From: Acanthornis magna
Lineage: Eukaryota > Chordata > Aves > Passeriformes > Acanthizidae
Direction: 5' to 3'
Length of the DNA: 64,000 nt
Assembly: GCA_036785705.1 (NCBI GenBank)
Contig: JAWUZG010000332.1
Location: 2,418,001 to 2,482,000, forward strand
Positions 23,182 through 37,116 of this stretch are shown here, piece after piece. The notes under the pieces were generated by a model that saw nothing but the letters and a program-made list of their open reading frames with translations, was not told where the DNA came from and did no database searches. The first letter of the stretch is position 1, and each line of letters opens with the position of its first letter. Both the position numbers and the translations under genes were made by a program.

Positions 23182-25058
23182 ACATTTTCTGGTCTTATTT
23201 TTCAACAGAATCATGAATTTCATGGGGCTTTCCACAAGGCTCACTGCTTATGAAGAGCTGCCAAAAAACACACTTAGGCTTTTCTGTAGCCTTCCCCATG
23301 TCTCAGAATGAAGCCAAAACAACAATAGGGCAATAAAGATGACTTTTACACACAGTTTAATAATCATCTATCTTTTTTCCGTTCTGGGCTGTCATGAGAG
23401 CTATTTATTTCATGCCCCATTAGACTTTTAAAACCAGGATCCAAGTTACACTATTCCTCCCTAATCAGTAAAAGAGAAACTGGATGCAGTAAAAGTATTT
23501 TACTTATTTATCTGTAAGTGAAACTGCAGTTCTGGAAAGACAATGTAGAGCACCAATTTGCAACTGAGTTCAGCGATTTTTCTTTTGTTCCATGTGTCAG
23601 TTGGGTGATACTTTGTTGTAATATACTGACAAAACAACAGGGAAAATATTCCCATCCTTACTGCTAGAGAAGCTTTAGTAGGGCCTCGAAGACTGCAAGA
23701 AAATATGCTGTAGAATTTCCCAATATTACTTGAGGAAAGGAACGTGCTTATGGTGGAGAAAGGATGGAGAAAGCCTGGCCTGTATCCACAGAGGAAACTT
23801 TTCCAGGCTGCACAGGGTGAGTGGTTAAAGAGTGCATTGCAACATCCTGAACTCTGCCAGGTAAGTGCGAATGGAACTCATCTCTTTGCTGCTAATAAAA
23901 AACACTCTGCTGTTTTTCTCGTAAGACATTACTCATTTTATATCTAATAACTTGTATCGGAAGAAATGTTTTCTGTGTTTTGTTTTCCCCTTCTCTCTTT
24001 TCAGTCATTAAAAAGAAGTCGGTGCCAATTGGAAGTTTCAGAACATTGAACCTAAAAATGTTTGGGAGGAACAGACACAGGGTGTTCCTCCAAGGAAGTA
24101 TTTCAGTACGGAATGTTGCTGTTGTTTGATGAAAATGATCTGAGGCTCATCTAAGAAAAGAAAAAATGAATTTTTAATTTAGAAACTATTTCAACTTGCA
24201 ATGAAAACGAGAAACTCTGTGAAAACCTTTCAGCAGCAAAAGCTATTGTGTTAGATACAAAAACCTAAAAGAAATTACCTGAAATGCACTGTAGCAGTGA
24301 ATTCTGCATGACCACTGAAGTTTGCTCTTGTTTGACAAACACTGCCCACAATACTTAGTAGGCAAAGAGTTACTTTATGCTTTTATCCTGTCTTAATTGT
24401 TAAAAACCCCCGAGTTTTCACTTATCAGGTTTTGACCTGTTAAGTGGGAACCTTAAGTTAGATTCCACACTGGGATTCCCACGGTGGCTTGTTTTTCAGA
24501 TTCAAGGAGCAATTATCTCTAACCTTGAGGTTAAACAAAGGGAGAATGGATAAAACCAGATCTGGGTAGGGAAATAATGATCCTTTCACTGTTTCAGAAT
24601 CTTGATGAAGGAATGTGTTCCATGCACTGCTGAAGTATGAAAACCCATATTCAACATCCCAAATGTCACACAACACAGTATTAAACATTAACTGAACCAG
24701 GCAATTTCCAGTGCCCCTACAAGGCAGTGACCTGCCTAAAGCACTGCTCCTCAGAACTACTGGGTCTGGAAAAGATCCTCATTTTGCTGGAGACCCTACA
24801 TTTTGGAGCTGTATTTATTTATATGGATGTCTTCCAGTTTGTCCTGAATCAGTTGAGGATCAGTTCAGTTATTCACACAATCTGGCACATCCTGTCACAC
24901 CTGAGATGCCTCACATTATCTGAGATGTCCTTCCAGGGCTGGCAGAGAGGACATGGGACACTGTGGATTCCTGCTGGCCTGAGCAAGGGGCGGGGAATGG
25001 GGCTGGAGTCAGTTAAAAATGCTTTGTCTCCACCACTCCTCCCTGACCCTATTCCCTG

Positions 25059-25190
25059 CTCCAGAACTCCCATGGGATACATCCCTTCATGAACCCCTCC
25101 AGCGTGGGTCCCTCCCTGAGGCTGCAGCTCTTCAAGAACAGCTCCAGCGTGGGTCCCTTCCACGGCATGCAGCCCTTCAGGAGCAGACTG
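25059..25190. repeat. Imperfect 45-bp tandem repeat
   Basis: CTCCAGCGTGGGTCCCT recurs at 25097 and 25142 (period 45), followed each time by GGCTGCAG- or GCATGCAG-like and CTTCA-GA-CAG words. A more diverged partial unit begins at about 25059. Similar CTCCAGCGTGGGTCC/GGCTGCAGG motifs occur in dispersed bird repeats as I remember them, but I cannot name the family. Confidence 0.7.
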
Positions 25191-28100
25191 ATTTGCTTGT
25201 TTCCCACTGTGTTTCTTGACAGACTGGATTTAATGAACCATACATCCCATTTGAGGATGATTTCACTCCACTCGTCCTGAAGGACAGCAGTAGCTGACAT
25301 CCCATTTTCTTACAGACATGCTGTGTCCCGATGAACAAGGAGAAATTCTCTGCTATGTCTTATTCCACAAACATGACACTTTACATTTTACAGATGGGGA
25401 TTTGACCAGAGGAAATCTTGGAGCTGAGCACTCCAGCGTAGCAGGACACCCATACAGTTGCTGTGCTATTTCCTCCCAGGATGATGAGATAAGAGTCCAA
25501 TCTGATAGCAATGACATGTGGTTTTCTCTTAATAAAAACAGGGCTGGAAATGGGCTTAGGCTCTTGAACAAAGCCCAAACCTTCCAGGTCCTCCAGCACT
25601 TCTCATTCCTAGCTGCACAACTGGGAAACGTGGGTGCCTTTTTATGCTTCACACAGAAAGAAAGTACACTTCACATTTGCCAAGTCACTAAAACTGAGAA
25701 ACTTCCATGTAAGGCAGAACTCCTTCAAATAAAAGGAAAAAACCACACCAAACTCTGACCACAATTTTCTCTGTCTTGAGGAAATTACGGCTGAAGTTCC
25801 AAAATTTAAAAGAAGTTGCTAGTTAAGTACTTGTTTCAGCCTTCAGCATTTATTAGGCAGTCCATATCCCTGGGGAACCGCTAGGCTGAACCACACTATC
25901 TCAAACCTCCTTGTTCCTGCAGCAAAAACTCAGGGGCAAAAAGCAGCCTCAGTGCCACGATCCACCTCAGCCTGCCCAGGGGTCACTGGTGCCCAGCTCA
26001 GGGACAGAGCCACGCTGGTGTCACATCAGTGTCACAGCAGGCAGCGATGGGACAGCTCCAGCACAGAGTGGCAGCCACCAGCCAGCACTCAGCTGCTTTC
26101 TCCGGAGTTTTTTGGCTGCACTGGGGGCTTGGTTTTGGCCAGACAGAGTCACCACAACGGGACACGCCAGGAAAAGGGCCCATAATCAAACAGGGGATTG
26201 TGCTCTAAAAGCAGCAGAGCTGCAAAAATCCCAGATACCATCTACCACAGGACACCACAAGGCCCCCAAGGCAAAATAGATCTTAGCCTTTTCTTCCAAA
26301 CACATCAAACCAGAAATAGTTCCTAGCTTTTTAAAAACATTATTATTATTTATTTTGAGAGAGTTTTTTTCAGTGATACAAACTGCTTGCAGCTTTCTTC
26401 CCAGGGAAGAAACTATTTTAAAACACTTGCTCCCAGCCTCTCTCTGCCATGGGTTCCTGTGTATTTTAGCAAAGACCTATTTTCAGTAGTGGAAGCCACT
26501 AATTATTTTTTTTGGGTTTCAGAACAAAGAGGTGTCGGTATTGTTGAGGCTTTTTAGGATCCCTGGCAAATAGGAATATATTTCCTGGTTGTTTTTTCTT
26601 TGTGTGTAAGTGCTATGTATTTCTGCTTCTGCTAAAATCAGAGAGGAGCAGGAAAAGCCACAGCAAACAACAAAACCAAATAAACTAGCAGGCAAAGCAC
26701 AAAACCATTCAAAGCACCCAGGATGTGTTTGGTGCCACTCATTTGTTCCTCTGTACATGTCTGGAGCCCTCCTCACGTGGAAGCACAGAGGGCAGTGGGG
26801 CTGAGGACACGATCTCCTTGGAGGGATGAGATTCTGTATGTGAATCCAGGACCATGTGCAAAGCAGTGATGGCTCTGAAGGAGGTGTATGACAGCAGGGA
26901 ACAGGAGAAAGAAATGGAAGGGAAAAGCTCTCTGAATTTTGCCCTACATTCCTAAACCACAAAGCTAGAGAGAAAACACAACGTTTGTATCAATAGCTGG
27001 AGATAGGCCATGCTAAAGCCAAAAAGGCAGAGATTAGAAAAATACGAAAAGGACAAGAACCAGGGCGGCTGATCTAATCCATATCTCTCTCCTTTGATGT
27101 CCCTATATATATTTATTTTTGAAGGGGAGGAGAGCCTACGGAACTGTAAGGAGGAGCTGTAAACCACCAAAAGTCTGTCCAAGGAGGTCATAGACCAGCC
27201 CAGACTGCTCAGAGCTGGCTGGATTTTGGGTACATGATTGTCCTGGAGGAATTACATGTTTATAATTTAGTTTCAGGATTAAAATAACCAGTTGGGCAGA
27301 GGAAAAATAAAACATCAGCTGACAATAAAAGCCATCAGGACTCTGCTACACAGCATAAATGTTGGTTTGGTTATTTAAATACAGGCAACATATATTGAAA
27401 AGATTGACTTTAAGAATAGTGAGGAAACCTGGTGATGGTGGGTACAGGCTTGAAGTTCTTTTATGGCATTCAGCTGTCTGCCTCCCCTCCTCTCACTTTT
27501 GTCTTCTTTAACTTGCATTTACTACTTCATGGAATCCATTTGTAATTCCACATTGTTTTAAAGTTAATAGATGGAAAAGAACTAGGAAGGAGGTTATTGT
27601 GTGAGCGTGGGCTGATTTTTGGTGTGGGTTTTTTCTTTTTTTAAATGAAAGTGAAATGGGATTGGAGTGTGGGAAATTTCTTCCTCAGCAGTCACTTAAC
27701 AAATTGGCCATTTTTCATCTGCTTTGAGTAGGGGGAAAGACTGTCAAAGAATTTTAAAGGAAAACACTGCAAAACCTTATTAATTGAAGAAAGATTTTTG
27801 GCCTCATTTTTCCAACCAATGAAAGCAAAATTCATGCATCATAATTTGGGATATTGTTCCCTAAAAAGGCTATAACAAGTAAAACCAGGCAGACAGCAGA
27901 TAGAGCAGGAAAATACTAAGGTATGGAAAAAACCAAAGCCTGGATACTGTGACTCTGTCAACAGTCAAAATTTTCAACACATTCATTTTTAATTTGTATT
28001 TCATTTAGCAACATAAGATTTACTACCATGATTTAACCATTACTCGACTAAGCCAAGGAGGACCCTCACTATTTCTTACAGAACAACACACATACACGCT

Positions 28101-31100
28101 CTTGGAGCTTCTTCCTCCCTGCATTCAGACTATTTCTTGTATTACAACATCCATTTTTTCTATAAATGCAGAGTTTACTGAAATATCACTGCAGTGTCAC
28201 CAGCACTATGGCATCCCAGAGCACAGGAGTGAGGAGGGATTCAGACTCCCTGCTTGGCAGGGGAAATATAAAATAATAATAATAACTGAGCTGGGCACCT
28301 CTGAGCTGGTGTTCCTGCAAACATCTCAGGCTGTCAGGGCAGACACAGCTCAGTGCAAGACTGAACATGGGGGTTAACTACAGCAGCTGCTGGGAAATCC
28401 CATTTATCCCTAGAACCAACAATTCTTGCGTAACTACACGGATAAAAATGGATGGTTGGGATTTGATCAGCCACAAAGCCCAACCAGTGAGCTTCTAAAA
28501 GAAATTTCTATTTTACATGCAAGTGTGAGTGAGAAAAAAAAAAGCCAAGAGAAAGCTTGCTCTGTCTGCCTACTACGTGTTAACACCAGAACTAAGGATA
28601 ATATTTGGGTACAACATAAAGAGATATCACCTACATTTTCTGTCCTGCTAGATACACCCTGGCTATGGATGTCTGTGCCCTTTCAGGCATTGAGAGCTCA
28701 TTGTTTCCCAGCCTACTTCACAGGAAAACTCTTCCCTGGACAGCTCCCCCCATCCATTCTTTGTTCATCCACATGTGGATCAAATCCATGAACTTGGCAA
28801 GGCTGGAGCACACACAGTTTGATAACACAACATTTAGCACAGTCAGCACCAGAGAGAGGCAGGTACCTCAGTGCACAGTTTTGAGCACAGGAATAAGCAC
28901 TCCTGACCCCTGCAGTGAGCTGCATTCTCTCCGAACTCTTGGCCTTCACTGCTCTGAGCATACACCATGCAATACTGAAGTCATCTGCACCTTTTTTTTT
29001 TTTTTAAATAGATACTGCCATAGTAGTTTCAGGTATTCCTTCAGTGCAAAAGGGTTTATCTAAAGAGAATATACATAGAAATGCCCTGGATGTCACAGGA
29101 GACTTCAGTCAAACTCTTTGGTCAGTAGGTCCCTCTCTTTCCAGCTCAGACACACAAACCAAAGTCTGTTTTCATGACTTGCCTCTGTGCTTCCATGGCA
29201 TTTCTTCCACTGCTGTTCTTCACATGATGCCCCATTTCTTGGGTTTGGATTTGACTCTCAACGACCCTCAAGCCCATTTCTCAGGTTTGCCTGGCTTGTG
29301 TGTACTTTTGTTTGGCTGATGGCTTCGATCCTTCCAGCCGTTTTATGCTGCTCCCAGGCTGGGGTAGCTCTGAGGGATATTTCAGCCCAGCTGCACTGCA
29401 GTCAGTCCTTCCAAGTGACTGACCACGTTTGATGAAATATCCCCCTCCAAAATGGAGGTAAGGCAGGTGAAGGCAATTCTGGTATCACAGTTCACTAAAC
29501 TCTTCCTATTTTAAGCAATATGAACTATTGTAACCCTTCAGATTCTAATTTAAGCAACACCCCTATTTTTGCAACCTTTTTCACTTATGATTCATATTAT
29601 ATTTTCTGGAAGTATTTCCTTCTTTTTTTCAAAAATTCTTTTTTCTTTTTCCATTGTAATCAAGCCTATTGCCTGTGCTGTGATAGCAAATGTTTATCAA
29701 AGTGTGGTTGTATATACCCACATGGCAACACTGAGGTCTGGTATTTGACAAATTCCTGCTAATCAGCATAGGCACAGCACAGACAACATTCAGGTAAAAA
29801 AACCCCAAAACAAAAAAGCCAAAATTCAACAAAACAAAAACCCACTGGAAGTTGATTAAAAATATTTCAAAACTGATTCTAAAGTATCACATGAGTTCTC
29901 TGGCCCTTACCCAGATGGCCATTTGAGAAGAAATCTCAATCTAGATATTTCCTACCTTTATTGTCTGTGGGAAAAAAAATCTGCAATAATCCTGTGAAAA
30001 GGAAAGCGTATTTGCATATATGCTGCACTCAGGTCCTTAGTGGATATGTCTTTTCTTGGCTGGGCAAATACATTTCCTGTTGTAAATATAAAGACTCTGC
30101 CTCCTTGCATCGAGTTCTGTTAGAAACCACCCAAGAGTAGCTGACATAAATAGTGCACAAGTAAGCACAATGGGCTCAGCATCCTACAAGCAAAACTCTT
30201 TACTCTGCTAAGCTGAAGTTTTTTGGGTTTTGGCAGAAACATCATTTTAGAGACCCAATAAATGTACATTCGAGTCATAAGGCTTTTCTCAGCTGAAGAT
30301 TTACATGGGCCTCCGTTGTATCAGCCACAAAAGTATTTTAAGAGTTTGGAAATTCTAGAAGCTTTCCTCCTGCCTTACTCAGCCACTCAGGCTTGATCCT
30401 CATTAAATCCCCTGACATGTAATATATTCCAGTGCACAAGAAGGCCTTCATTACTTCTCCACGCTCAGAAGGCAATAACCCCGTTTCAAAGCTGGGAGCA
30501 GGAGCTCCTGCAGGTGTTTCCTCACCCTCCACGCTGAGCCAGGAGGGCTGGGCTAATGCCATGTCAACAAGACCACGGCACGCTCCCGAATGGCTCGGGG
30601 AAAAGCATTTTTAGATTCCACTTAGGAGAGTCCCTGCTCTCGCAGAGGGTTTGGAAATTGATTTATCTGCAATGCAGGATGAGTGCTGGAGATACCAATC
30701 CCATTTCTAACTACACCACCAAGCCCTGAGAGCAGGGACTCAGCAGCTGACCCTGCTCCCTGGCCTGGGTCACTCTGAAGACAACACCTGTGGTCTCTTA
30801 CACAGCCTTTGCTTCCCCACTTGTGACATGGAGATCAGGAGTTTAAACAGCACATTGCCACACTCATTGTATTTAATACACCCTCTGAGGTGTCAGCTGA
30901 AAGCCATGCCCCCAAAGCCAAGATTTTCCAAGATTCAGGACAGGCGTACACCAGGCTCAGCGGAGTACTGAGAATGTGCACGCTGAAGTACAGATTTCTC
31001 TGATCCCTTCAGTGCTGTTTTTTAATGTATTTTACAATGAGGCATCAGTATTTTGACTCAGAAAGGAGGCCATGTTGAGAAGCACATATATTATGATATT

Positions 31101-31264
31101 AGTAGAATTAACATTTTTCCCAGAAGAGATTCAGGTTGTTTAAAATGGGACTCGATTTTCAGTTTAATTATATACTTATGCACACAATAAACATGCATTT
31201 GGACCCTTCCCTTTGGGCACTTCCCATGGATTGCTGTTCTTTGGTTGTGTTTCTCCTTTCTTAC

Positions 31265-31404
31265 CTGTGTAATTAGGAGGGCAGAGACAGACATAGTTGT
31301 TGATCCCATCCACACACGTGGAGTTATTCTCACAGTCATTGTCTTCACAGTCATCTGGGTTTATTTCACACCTCTCCCCCTCATACCCAAGAAGACAGGA
31401 ACAG
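31265..31404 (-). CDS. SLIT3: SLIT3 exon: end of EGF2 and most of EGF3
   Basis: The 140 nt (1 + 46 codons + 1) encode [12 protein letters not shown] (end of EGF2), then EGF3 as [17 protein letters not shown] and [19 protein letters not shown]3 looks like a calcium-binding EGF: acidic residues precede its first Cys, and [12 protein letters not shown] fits the Asp/Asn hydroxylation pattern C-x-(D/N)-x4-(F/Y)-x-C-x-C. CENNSTC fits the O-fucose consensus. NST and NYT are N-glycosylation sequons. The acceptor is tttttttctttctccaaag before CTGTTC, and the donor is ACAG/GTAAGAAAGG. This exon is close to identical to the Slit3 sequence I remember for EGF3 ([15 protein letters not shown]). Confidence 0.96.
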
Positions 31405-34400
31405 CTTTGGAGAAAGAAAAAAATATAATAAAAGTTAGCATGGATCTAAAGGGACAGGAGGTTTGAGGTATAAAACTGAAATTAAAACGTATAAAAGTCA
31501 GTTGGAACCAAATTCACTGCTGCTGTGAGGCACAGAGCAATTTACCCTCATGTGTTTGGTGAAGGATGCAGTCTGATGGTTCCTGGGATCATGTAATTAT
31601 TTACATGAGGCAAAAATCATCCTCAGGAGCCAGCCTTTGCCATGCTCTCTTTGTTTGCTTTATTGGTAACTCAGGCCCTTGGCTGAAGTAAGCAACTCCA
31701 GGGCAGGAGAGTAAACATTCATCACAATATCCAACTCCTTGGCTTCTCTGTTAATGCTTTTGTGAGAATGTGGACATTTGCCTACTGAGGACTGCACAAT
31801 CACAGGACAACTTGGCAGCTCTTAGATACCTCGGTCTCTTCAAAGAACAGCGGCCTGAATTGAGTTTACAGACAGGAGAGTTTTCTTCTCATTACTACTT
31901 TGTCACTTGTCCAAACAAGAAATGTTTGGGAATGATTGCTTTTACAAGGGCTGTAAGATTTCAGTATGTCTGCAGCTCCTCCAACATCTGTTTGGAGAAG
32001 GGCTGATGATGCCCAGATAATTCAACTAAAACACAGGCCATGGCAGAGCTGGTAATGACTCTGTGAGGACGTGGACACTAGTGAAGAATAATTGCCCTAG
32101 ACATTTTATCTCACAAGAATGTGACGTATGGTCCCTAGAGGGAGCGCAACAAAATAAATGGTTGAAGAATGGCTTGATGTTTTTTCAATCTCCATTTCCT
32201 CTCTACATCTAGAAGCCACAGTTACAAACAGAACCTTGATATTTTAAACTATCTGTAAGTGATGAAGAGGTGGAGGCCAGAGTTTCCTAAAAGAGAGTCT
32301 AAAAACATGAGTTAAGTGCTCCAGTAATTTCAGTGGTTTCGAAGAAGCCAGTAGTGATATTTGAAGTGTCAGTTTTGAAGTGCCAGCATTGCTGTTCAGT
32401 AGTCACAGAAAGAGTTGTTTCAAGCCCCAGTCCAAACTACACATTCACTCAGCTGCTCATTTCCTTTCTTATGCAAGCCCTGGTGGCAGAAAAGGAACTG
32501 AACAAATAAAAAGCATTACTGATTGATGAGGATGAAAACCAGAAAGCACTACAGCAGTCACACTAATTGCCATCCACTGCTTTTGGAAACCAGGAGAATT
32601 TCCGAGGCAGACAGAGCTCCAGGGTGCTGTTTTCAGCTCTGGTGGACAAAGTGAGGTGGTTATTCTGCTTTCTGTAGGTGTCATGGGGTGGAGATGGGGA
32701 AAGCCCTGGAGCAAAAGGAGCTCTTCAGAATCTGTGCAGAAAGCTGCAGGGCTTTTCCTTCCCTTCCTCTTGTGTGCCACAGCCTGAGCAGAGTGCAGGG
32801 ACTGCCAAGGGAGGGATGGCACAAAGCTCTGCACCCACCCTGAGCAGCCCCAGGCTGGATCCTGAGGATTAGGTTAGATTCTTCATCACAATCTCAGAGA
32901 GGAGTAACAGAGGAAAAGAAATGGGAAGGGAATGTGTCTTGAGCCACCACAACAGTAAGATTTTCCAGACGGATACAGAAAGGGACACCAGTCATATTCA
33001 GCATCATCTTCATTCTGCAGGGACCATCCAGAGGTCATGAGAGCTAGAAAACCTTCACCATGAATAGCCAAAACCAAACTGCTCAAATAAATCCAATTTA
33101 GAACACAATAAATCAATCAGGAATATTTTCTTTTCCTGTCTCAAGCTCATTATTGCTAATAAAACATGTCCTCTTGCTGACCCAGAGCCAGAGGATCACA
33201 GGAGGCAGAAAGAAGAGCTGGCACACCATCTTTTGTGGCAATGCAAGTGTCAGGGAGAGGGTTAAAGACATCTAATTAAATACAGTGATACATTCATCAT
33301 GTCTTCCTTTTTGATTACAAAACCCCATTTTCTGGGTTTATAACTCGGTCATAAAAATATGCTCCAGGCTGCAACTTGGAAGACAAGGTCTCAGTTTGGG
33401 AACAGAAATTTTTCTCTCCATTTAAAGAAAAGCAACAAGAGTGGCTTTGTGCTGGTGATTTTTTTATGTGAATATAACACCATTTTCCTTCCACAAAAGG
33501 ATTGGGACAGCTTGGATGTATGCAATTAAAAATGACATTATTAAATACTATCACAGTAATGGTTCACAGTGGAGTTACCATTAGTAACAATTCATTTGGG
33601 ATTGTTAACATAAATTGCTCAGTATTAGGACACATTCCATACTCAGGGAAATGTCAGAATAATTGATGACATTTGGCTACTGGTCCTTATGTAGTATAGG
33701 GAGTCTTTACATTATTGCTTACGCATGATTCTTTATTTTGATTTGCTTTCAAATGTGCCAGATATGAGGCCTGAAATGAAAAGATAAAACATTCAACTTG
33801 GGACCCGGATTGAACCACATGTTGAAAGAATTGCAGTTTGGGACTGTTTGTATGTATTCTCCCAGAAAAGGCTTAGAAGAAAAATGAAGTCTGCTGAGTG
33901 ACTGGAAGGTCATCAAACTTGGGTTCCAGCTGACCCAGGGAGAAAATGAATTCCAGAGACAATGATGAAAACTCTGCAGTGACTCAATAGGGAAGCAGTG
34001 TGAGACAGCATTTCATGTGGATGTTGGAAACAATGGAGCCATGCAGGAAACAACTGCTTCGCAAGTTGCTGTGCTCTAATAAAGGTCCAAATGCCCTATT
34101 CTTCCTGCTTAGGGACTGGTGTTCTGTTTTCTTATAAAGAATTAAATAACATCCCATTATCCTCATGAAGTTGCAAGGGAACACAAAGTTTAATGGCAAC
34201 ATTTTGGGGTAAACTTTTGGATCCGAAGCATTTTGTAAGTTTTTTTTTAAGCTGGTAATTTTTAAAGTTTACTATATTAGTTGTTTTTTTTTAAAAATAA
34301 ACTCTAATGAAACAGTTTGGCATCTGTTTAATAGAGATATCCATACAGTGTATCAAGTTTCAAAAAAAACCCCTTTTAAATAGAGATAGTAAATTCTTTC

Positions 34401-37018
34401 AGGAATATTACAATTTAATGGTAAAGAAGCCTCTTACGTCTAGGTCCCAATGGAGCAGCCCGTAAGTCTGGAAGTGCAATGTTTTTCCTTGAACTAGGCA
34501 GAATTAACACTAGGCAGTTAATCAGTTCCAGGATTTTACATTTATGAGGGCACTTACAGTTCGTGGAAAATGCTAAAAAAAAAATGATGTGGGAAACGGA
34601 GGGGGTTTTATATGGAGAAAAGTTAAAATAACCCAGAGCCTTTGTTTCCCAGCACCGCAGGTTATCGGAGATCAGCTGCTGCCTGTGGTAAGTGCAGCAG
34701 AGCTGACAGCTCTGCTCCTGCCAAAGCCTCCCCTCCCGGCTTGCCGAGCCACCAGGACATGTCTCACTGGCCATCTCTTATCAGGCTCAGGGAGAGACTT
34801 TCTTGGCAACCTTTTGTCAAGGCAGACACAGATTAGATTAGAAGGAGCAATTCAAAGGGAGGAAGAACTTCATGTTTCCAATCCTCTGAGCCACACGGTG
34901 ACACTTATCTATTCTTCAACACAGAGGTCGCCCCTGCTTGAAGAAAGAGAATATGGAAATTACTCAGGACTGAAAATGTGCAAAGGCAAAAGAGGAGGGA
35001 GTGACTCCAGCTGAACCTTTGCCCTTCGGCTGTCCCACCAGGATCTGCTATTCCAGCAGCCCCGAGCCCCTTCTGCTGAGAGCCCTTGGGGCACAGGCAC
35101 AGCAGGCGAGTCGGGCTGGAATCTCAGCCATAACTGAGAGTTTCCTGTCTTTGGGGGGAGCATCACCACCTTAGCATTATTTCAAATGGTAATTTTCTTG
35201 TCTAGGGCTACAGAAACTTGAGAGTTAAACTGCTTGGCATTTCATAGGGAGAGAGCTTTGGCTTAAGTTTCCTTTTTACAAGACTAAAGATTTGACAAGT
35301 TTGGCAGCAGGGCTTGTGTATGAATATATCTCCCTAGGGAAGAGAATATACAGAAGATATAATTTCTTTTACAGGCCACACAACAAAAAAATCCAAGGAG
35401 GCCTCTCATGAAAATGTTTTTGACATCCACTTCCTCACAGCACATAATGCAGGGCAACGTTTTCCCATCCTGGTGAGCGCAATTTATGTGCTCTGACTGC
35501 TGCCATCCACTGGAGAGATTTCCCACCAAAAAACCCCAACACAACCAACCAAATCCAACCTCAAAACGCTTTTTATCTTCCTTGTCACTGACTGTTCCAT
35601 CTCCATGACACATTTCCCTACGCCATGCTAAAGCTCCACAGTCCTGCACACAGAGACTGTGGAGTGACTGAATTAAAAACAAGCAGAAAATGAAGCAATG
35701 CGTATGCTGAACATTCAATTTTATGCAGCAGGATTTTGATGAGATATGGTTTTATGTGTCTTTTATTAGACCAACTGAAACTATATAAATAACTATAAAA
35801 GCAGAATCCTTCCCTAAAAAGCCTCAAATGCTGTTCAGCAACAAAACCACCCCTGCAGTTTTATAAAGGATCTCAAAAACAATGCTCATTTGGAACTGAA
35901 ACAAAGCCTCTGAAATTGTAAAATTCATTCAATTCATGAGAGAAATTCAGAAGTAGCTCTCAGTTCAGGTAATTCAAAACTTTTTATCTCCTACCATAGA
36001 ACAAAACAAAAATGCTAAAGAAAAACCCAATCCAAAATATATGCTGAAGGCTCTCGTTCTAATATTACGGATATTATAAAATATTTTACTACTGCATTTT
36101 TAGTATTAGCTATATTTTTGAAAAATGGGTACCAAGTGACAAACCCAGATATTCTAATATGGTACAGTTTTGCTTTGGCACAAGCTGGAAAAAGCTATGC
36201 ACATGAGTGAGTAGAAAGGAAAGCGAACCGAAGACCACCACACCATTATATCTCTCAAATAGAAACCGAACCTGAACTTCTACTCCAAAAGCAACTCCAA
36301 AGTTGCTGGGCCTGCTATAATCTGAATCAAGAGGAGGCAGATCAGATCAGATCAGATCAGACCAGCTCAGATCACAGAAGTGATTTCACAAGCATCTATG
36401 GAGTCTGTCAGGCAGCACCACTACCTCGATGTTCTGTGACCTGAAGAGCCTCCGTGTCCTCTCCCACCCCACACACCATGACCCTTGTATTTTCCTAGCT
36501 GTGAAGCAGTGCCTGCAGTACTATCTTTGTTATATGGGCAAACTGAAATCCACAATATCCAGCCACAGAGGTTATTCTCTCACAGGCACAGTGCTTAAGA
36601 TGTGGCAATCTCCCCGTGCTTTTTAATTGTTTCGTTAAAGCCTGTTTGTCTACAAGATTCCTCAGTACGAAAACATTTTGGATCTGGTTGTCAAGCAACA
36701 GATGCTCACTTCACAAATACAAAAACAGCTTAGAAGTGAGACTGAAATGCCCCAAGGAAAATTAGGATACAGATAACACAATGCAGATCACAGAGACTGC
36801 TCAAAAGCTCTAAAATGCAGATTCCATTATGAGGAAATAAGGAGGCCTGTTTCACAGGAAACAATGCCACTCCAATGAAACCAACGCAGTAATTTTGTAT
36901 AGCAAATAGAAGCGTCACATGCAGCAGTTTCTATAAAGTAGCCATTACAGTTCATAAATGCAAAGCAGAAACACATTAAATTTTATCATCTCATTTTAAA
37001 TGAACTTTGTGCTACTAC
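31405..37018 (-). other. SLIT3: SLIT3 intron between EGF2 and EGF3 exons
   Basis: This intron of 5614 nt is mostly AT-rich. The only clear structure I see is an ATCAG array at 36339-36360 and scattered A or T runs, for example near 34240-34300. No exon, RNA gene or transposon end was recognised. Confidence 0.9.
36339..36360. repeat. ATCAG microsatellite
   Basis: Four perfect ATCAG units follow GCAG, and the array decays into ACCAGCTCAGATCAC. Confidence 0.9.
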
Positions 37019-37116
37019 CTGAATCCATCTTTATTTGCCTCAGTGAGGTGGCAGGTCCCTCCATTCTGACACGGATTTTGAATGCAGGAATTAATGGGCA
37101 CACTGCAGTCTCGACC
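37019..37116 (-). CDS. SLIT3: SLIT3 exon: end of EGF1 and most of EGF2
   Basis: The 98 nt (32 codons + 2) start in phase 0 and encode [16 protein letters not shown] followed by [16 protein letters not shown]. The first Cys closes EGF1. [15 protein letters not shown] opens EGF2, and its CQNGGTC again fits the O-fucose consensus. The acceptor is tttcttttgaactttcccaaatag before GGTCGA, and the donor is TTCAG/GTAGTAGCAC. The AG left at the end joins the C of the 31265-31404 exon to give Ser, reading DGFSCSC as in Slit3. No candidate exon was found between this one and 52099, and the AAG/GGT junction is in frame, so none is needed. Confidence 0.95.

Larger units (their letters stand above)
19522..31264 (-). 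other. SLIT3: SLIT3 intron between EGF3 exons (about 11.7 kb)
   Basis: This intron of 11743 nt contains the A34/T20 fold-back segment at 23006-23181 and an imperfect 45-bp tandem repeat at about 25059-25190. Several moderately GC-rich stretches occur (for example 25950-26200 and 30480-30610). No coding exon is needed, because the G/GT junction between flanking exons is in frame, and none was recognised. Confidence 0.9.

Noticed and set aside
22957..23311. Open frames with Lys or Phe runs
   Set aside because: They are translations of the A34 and T20 homopolymers.
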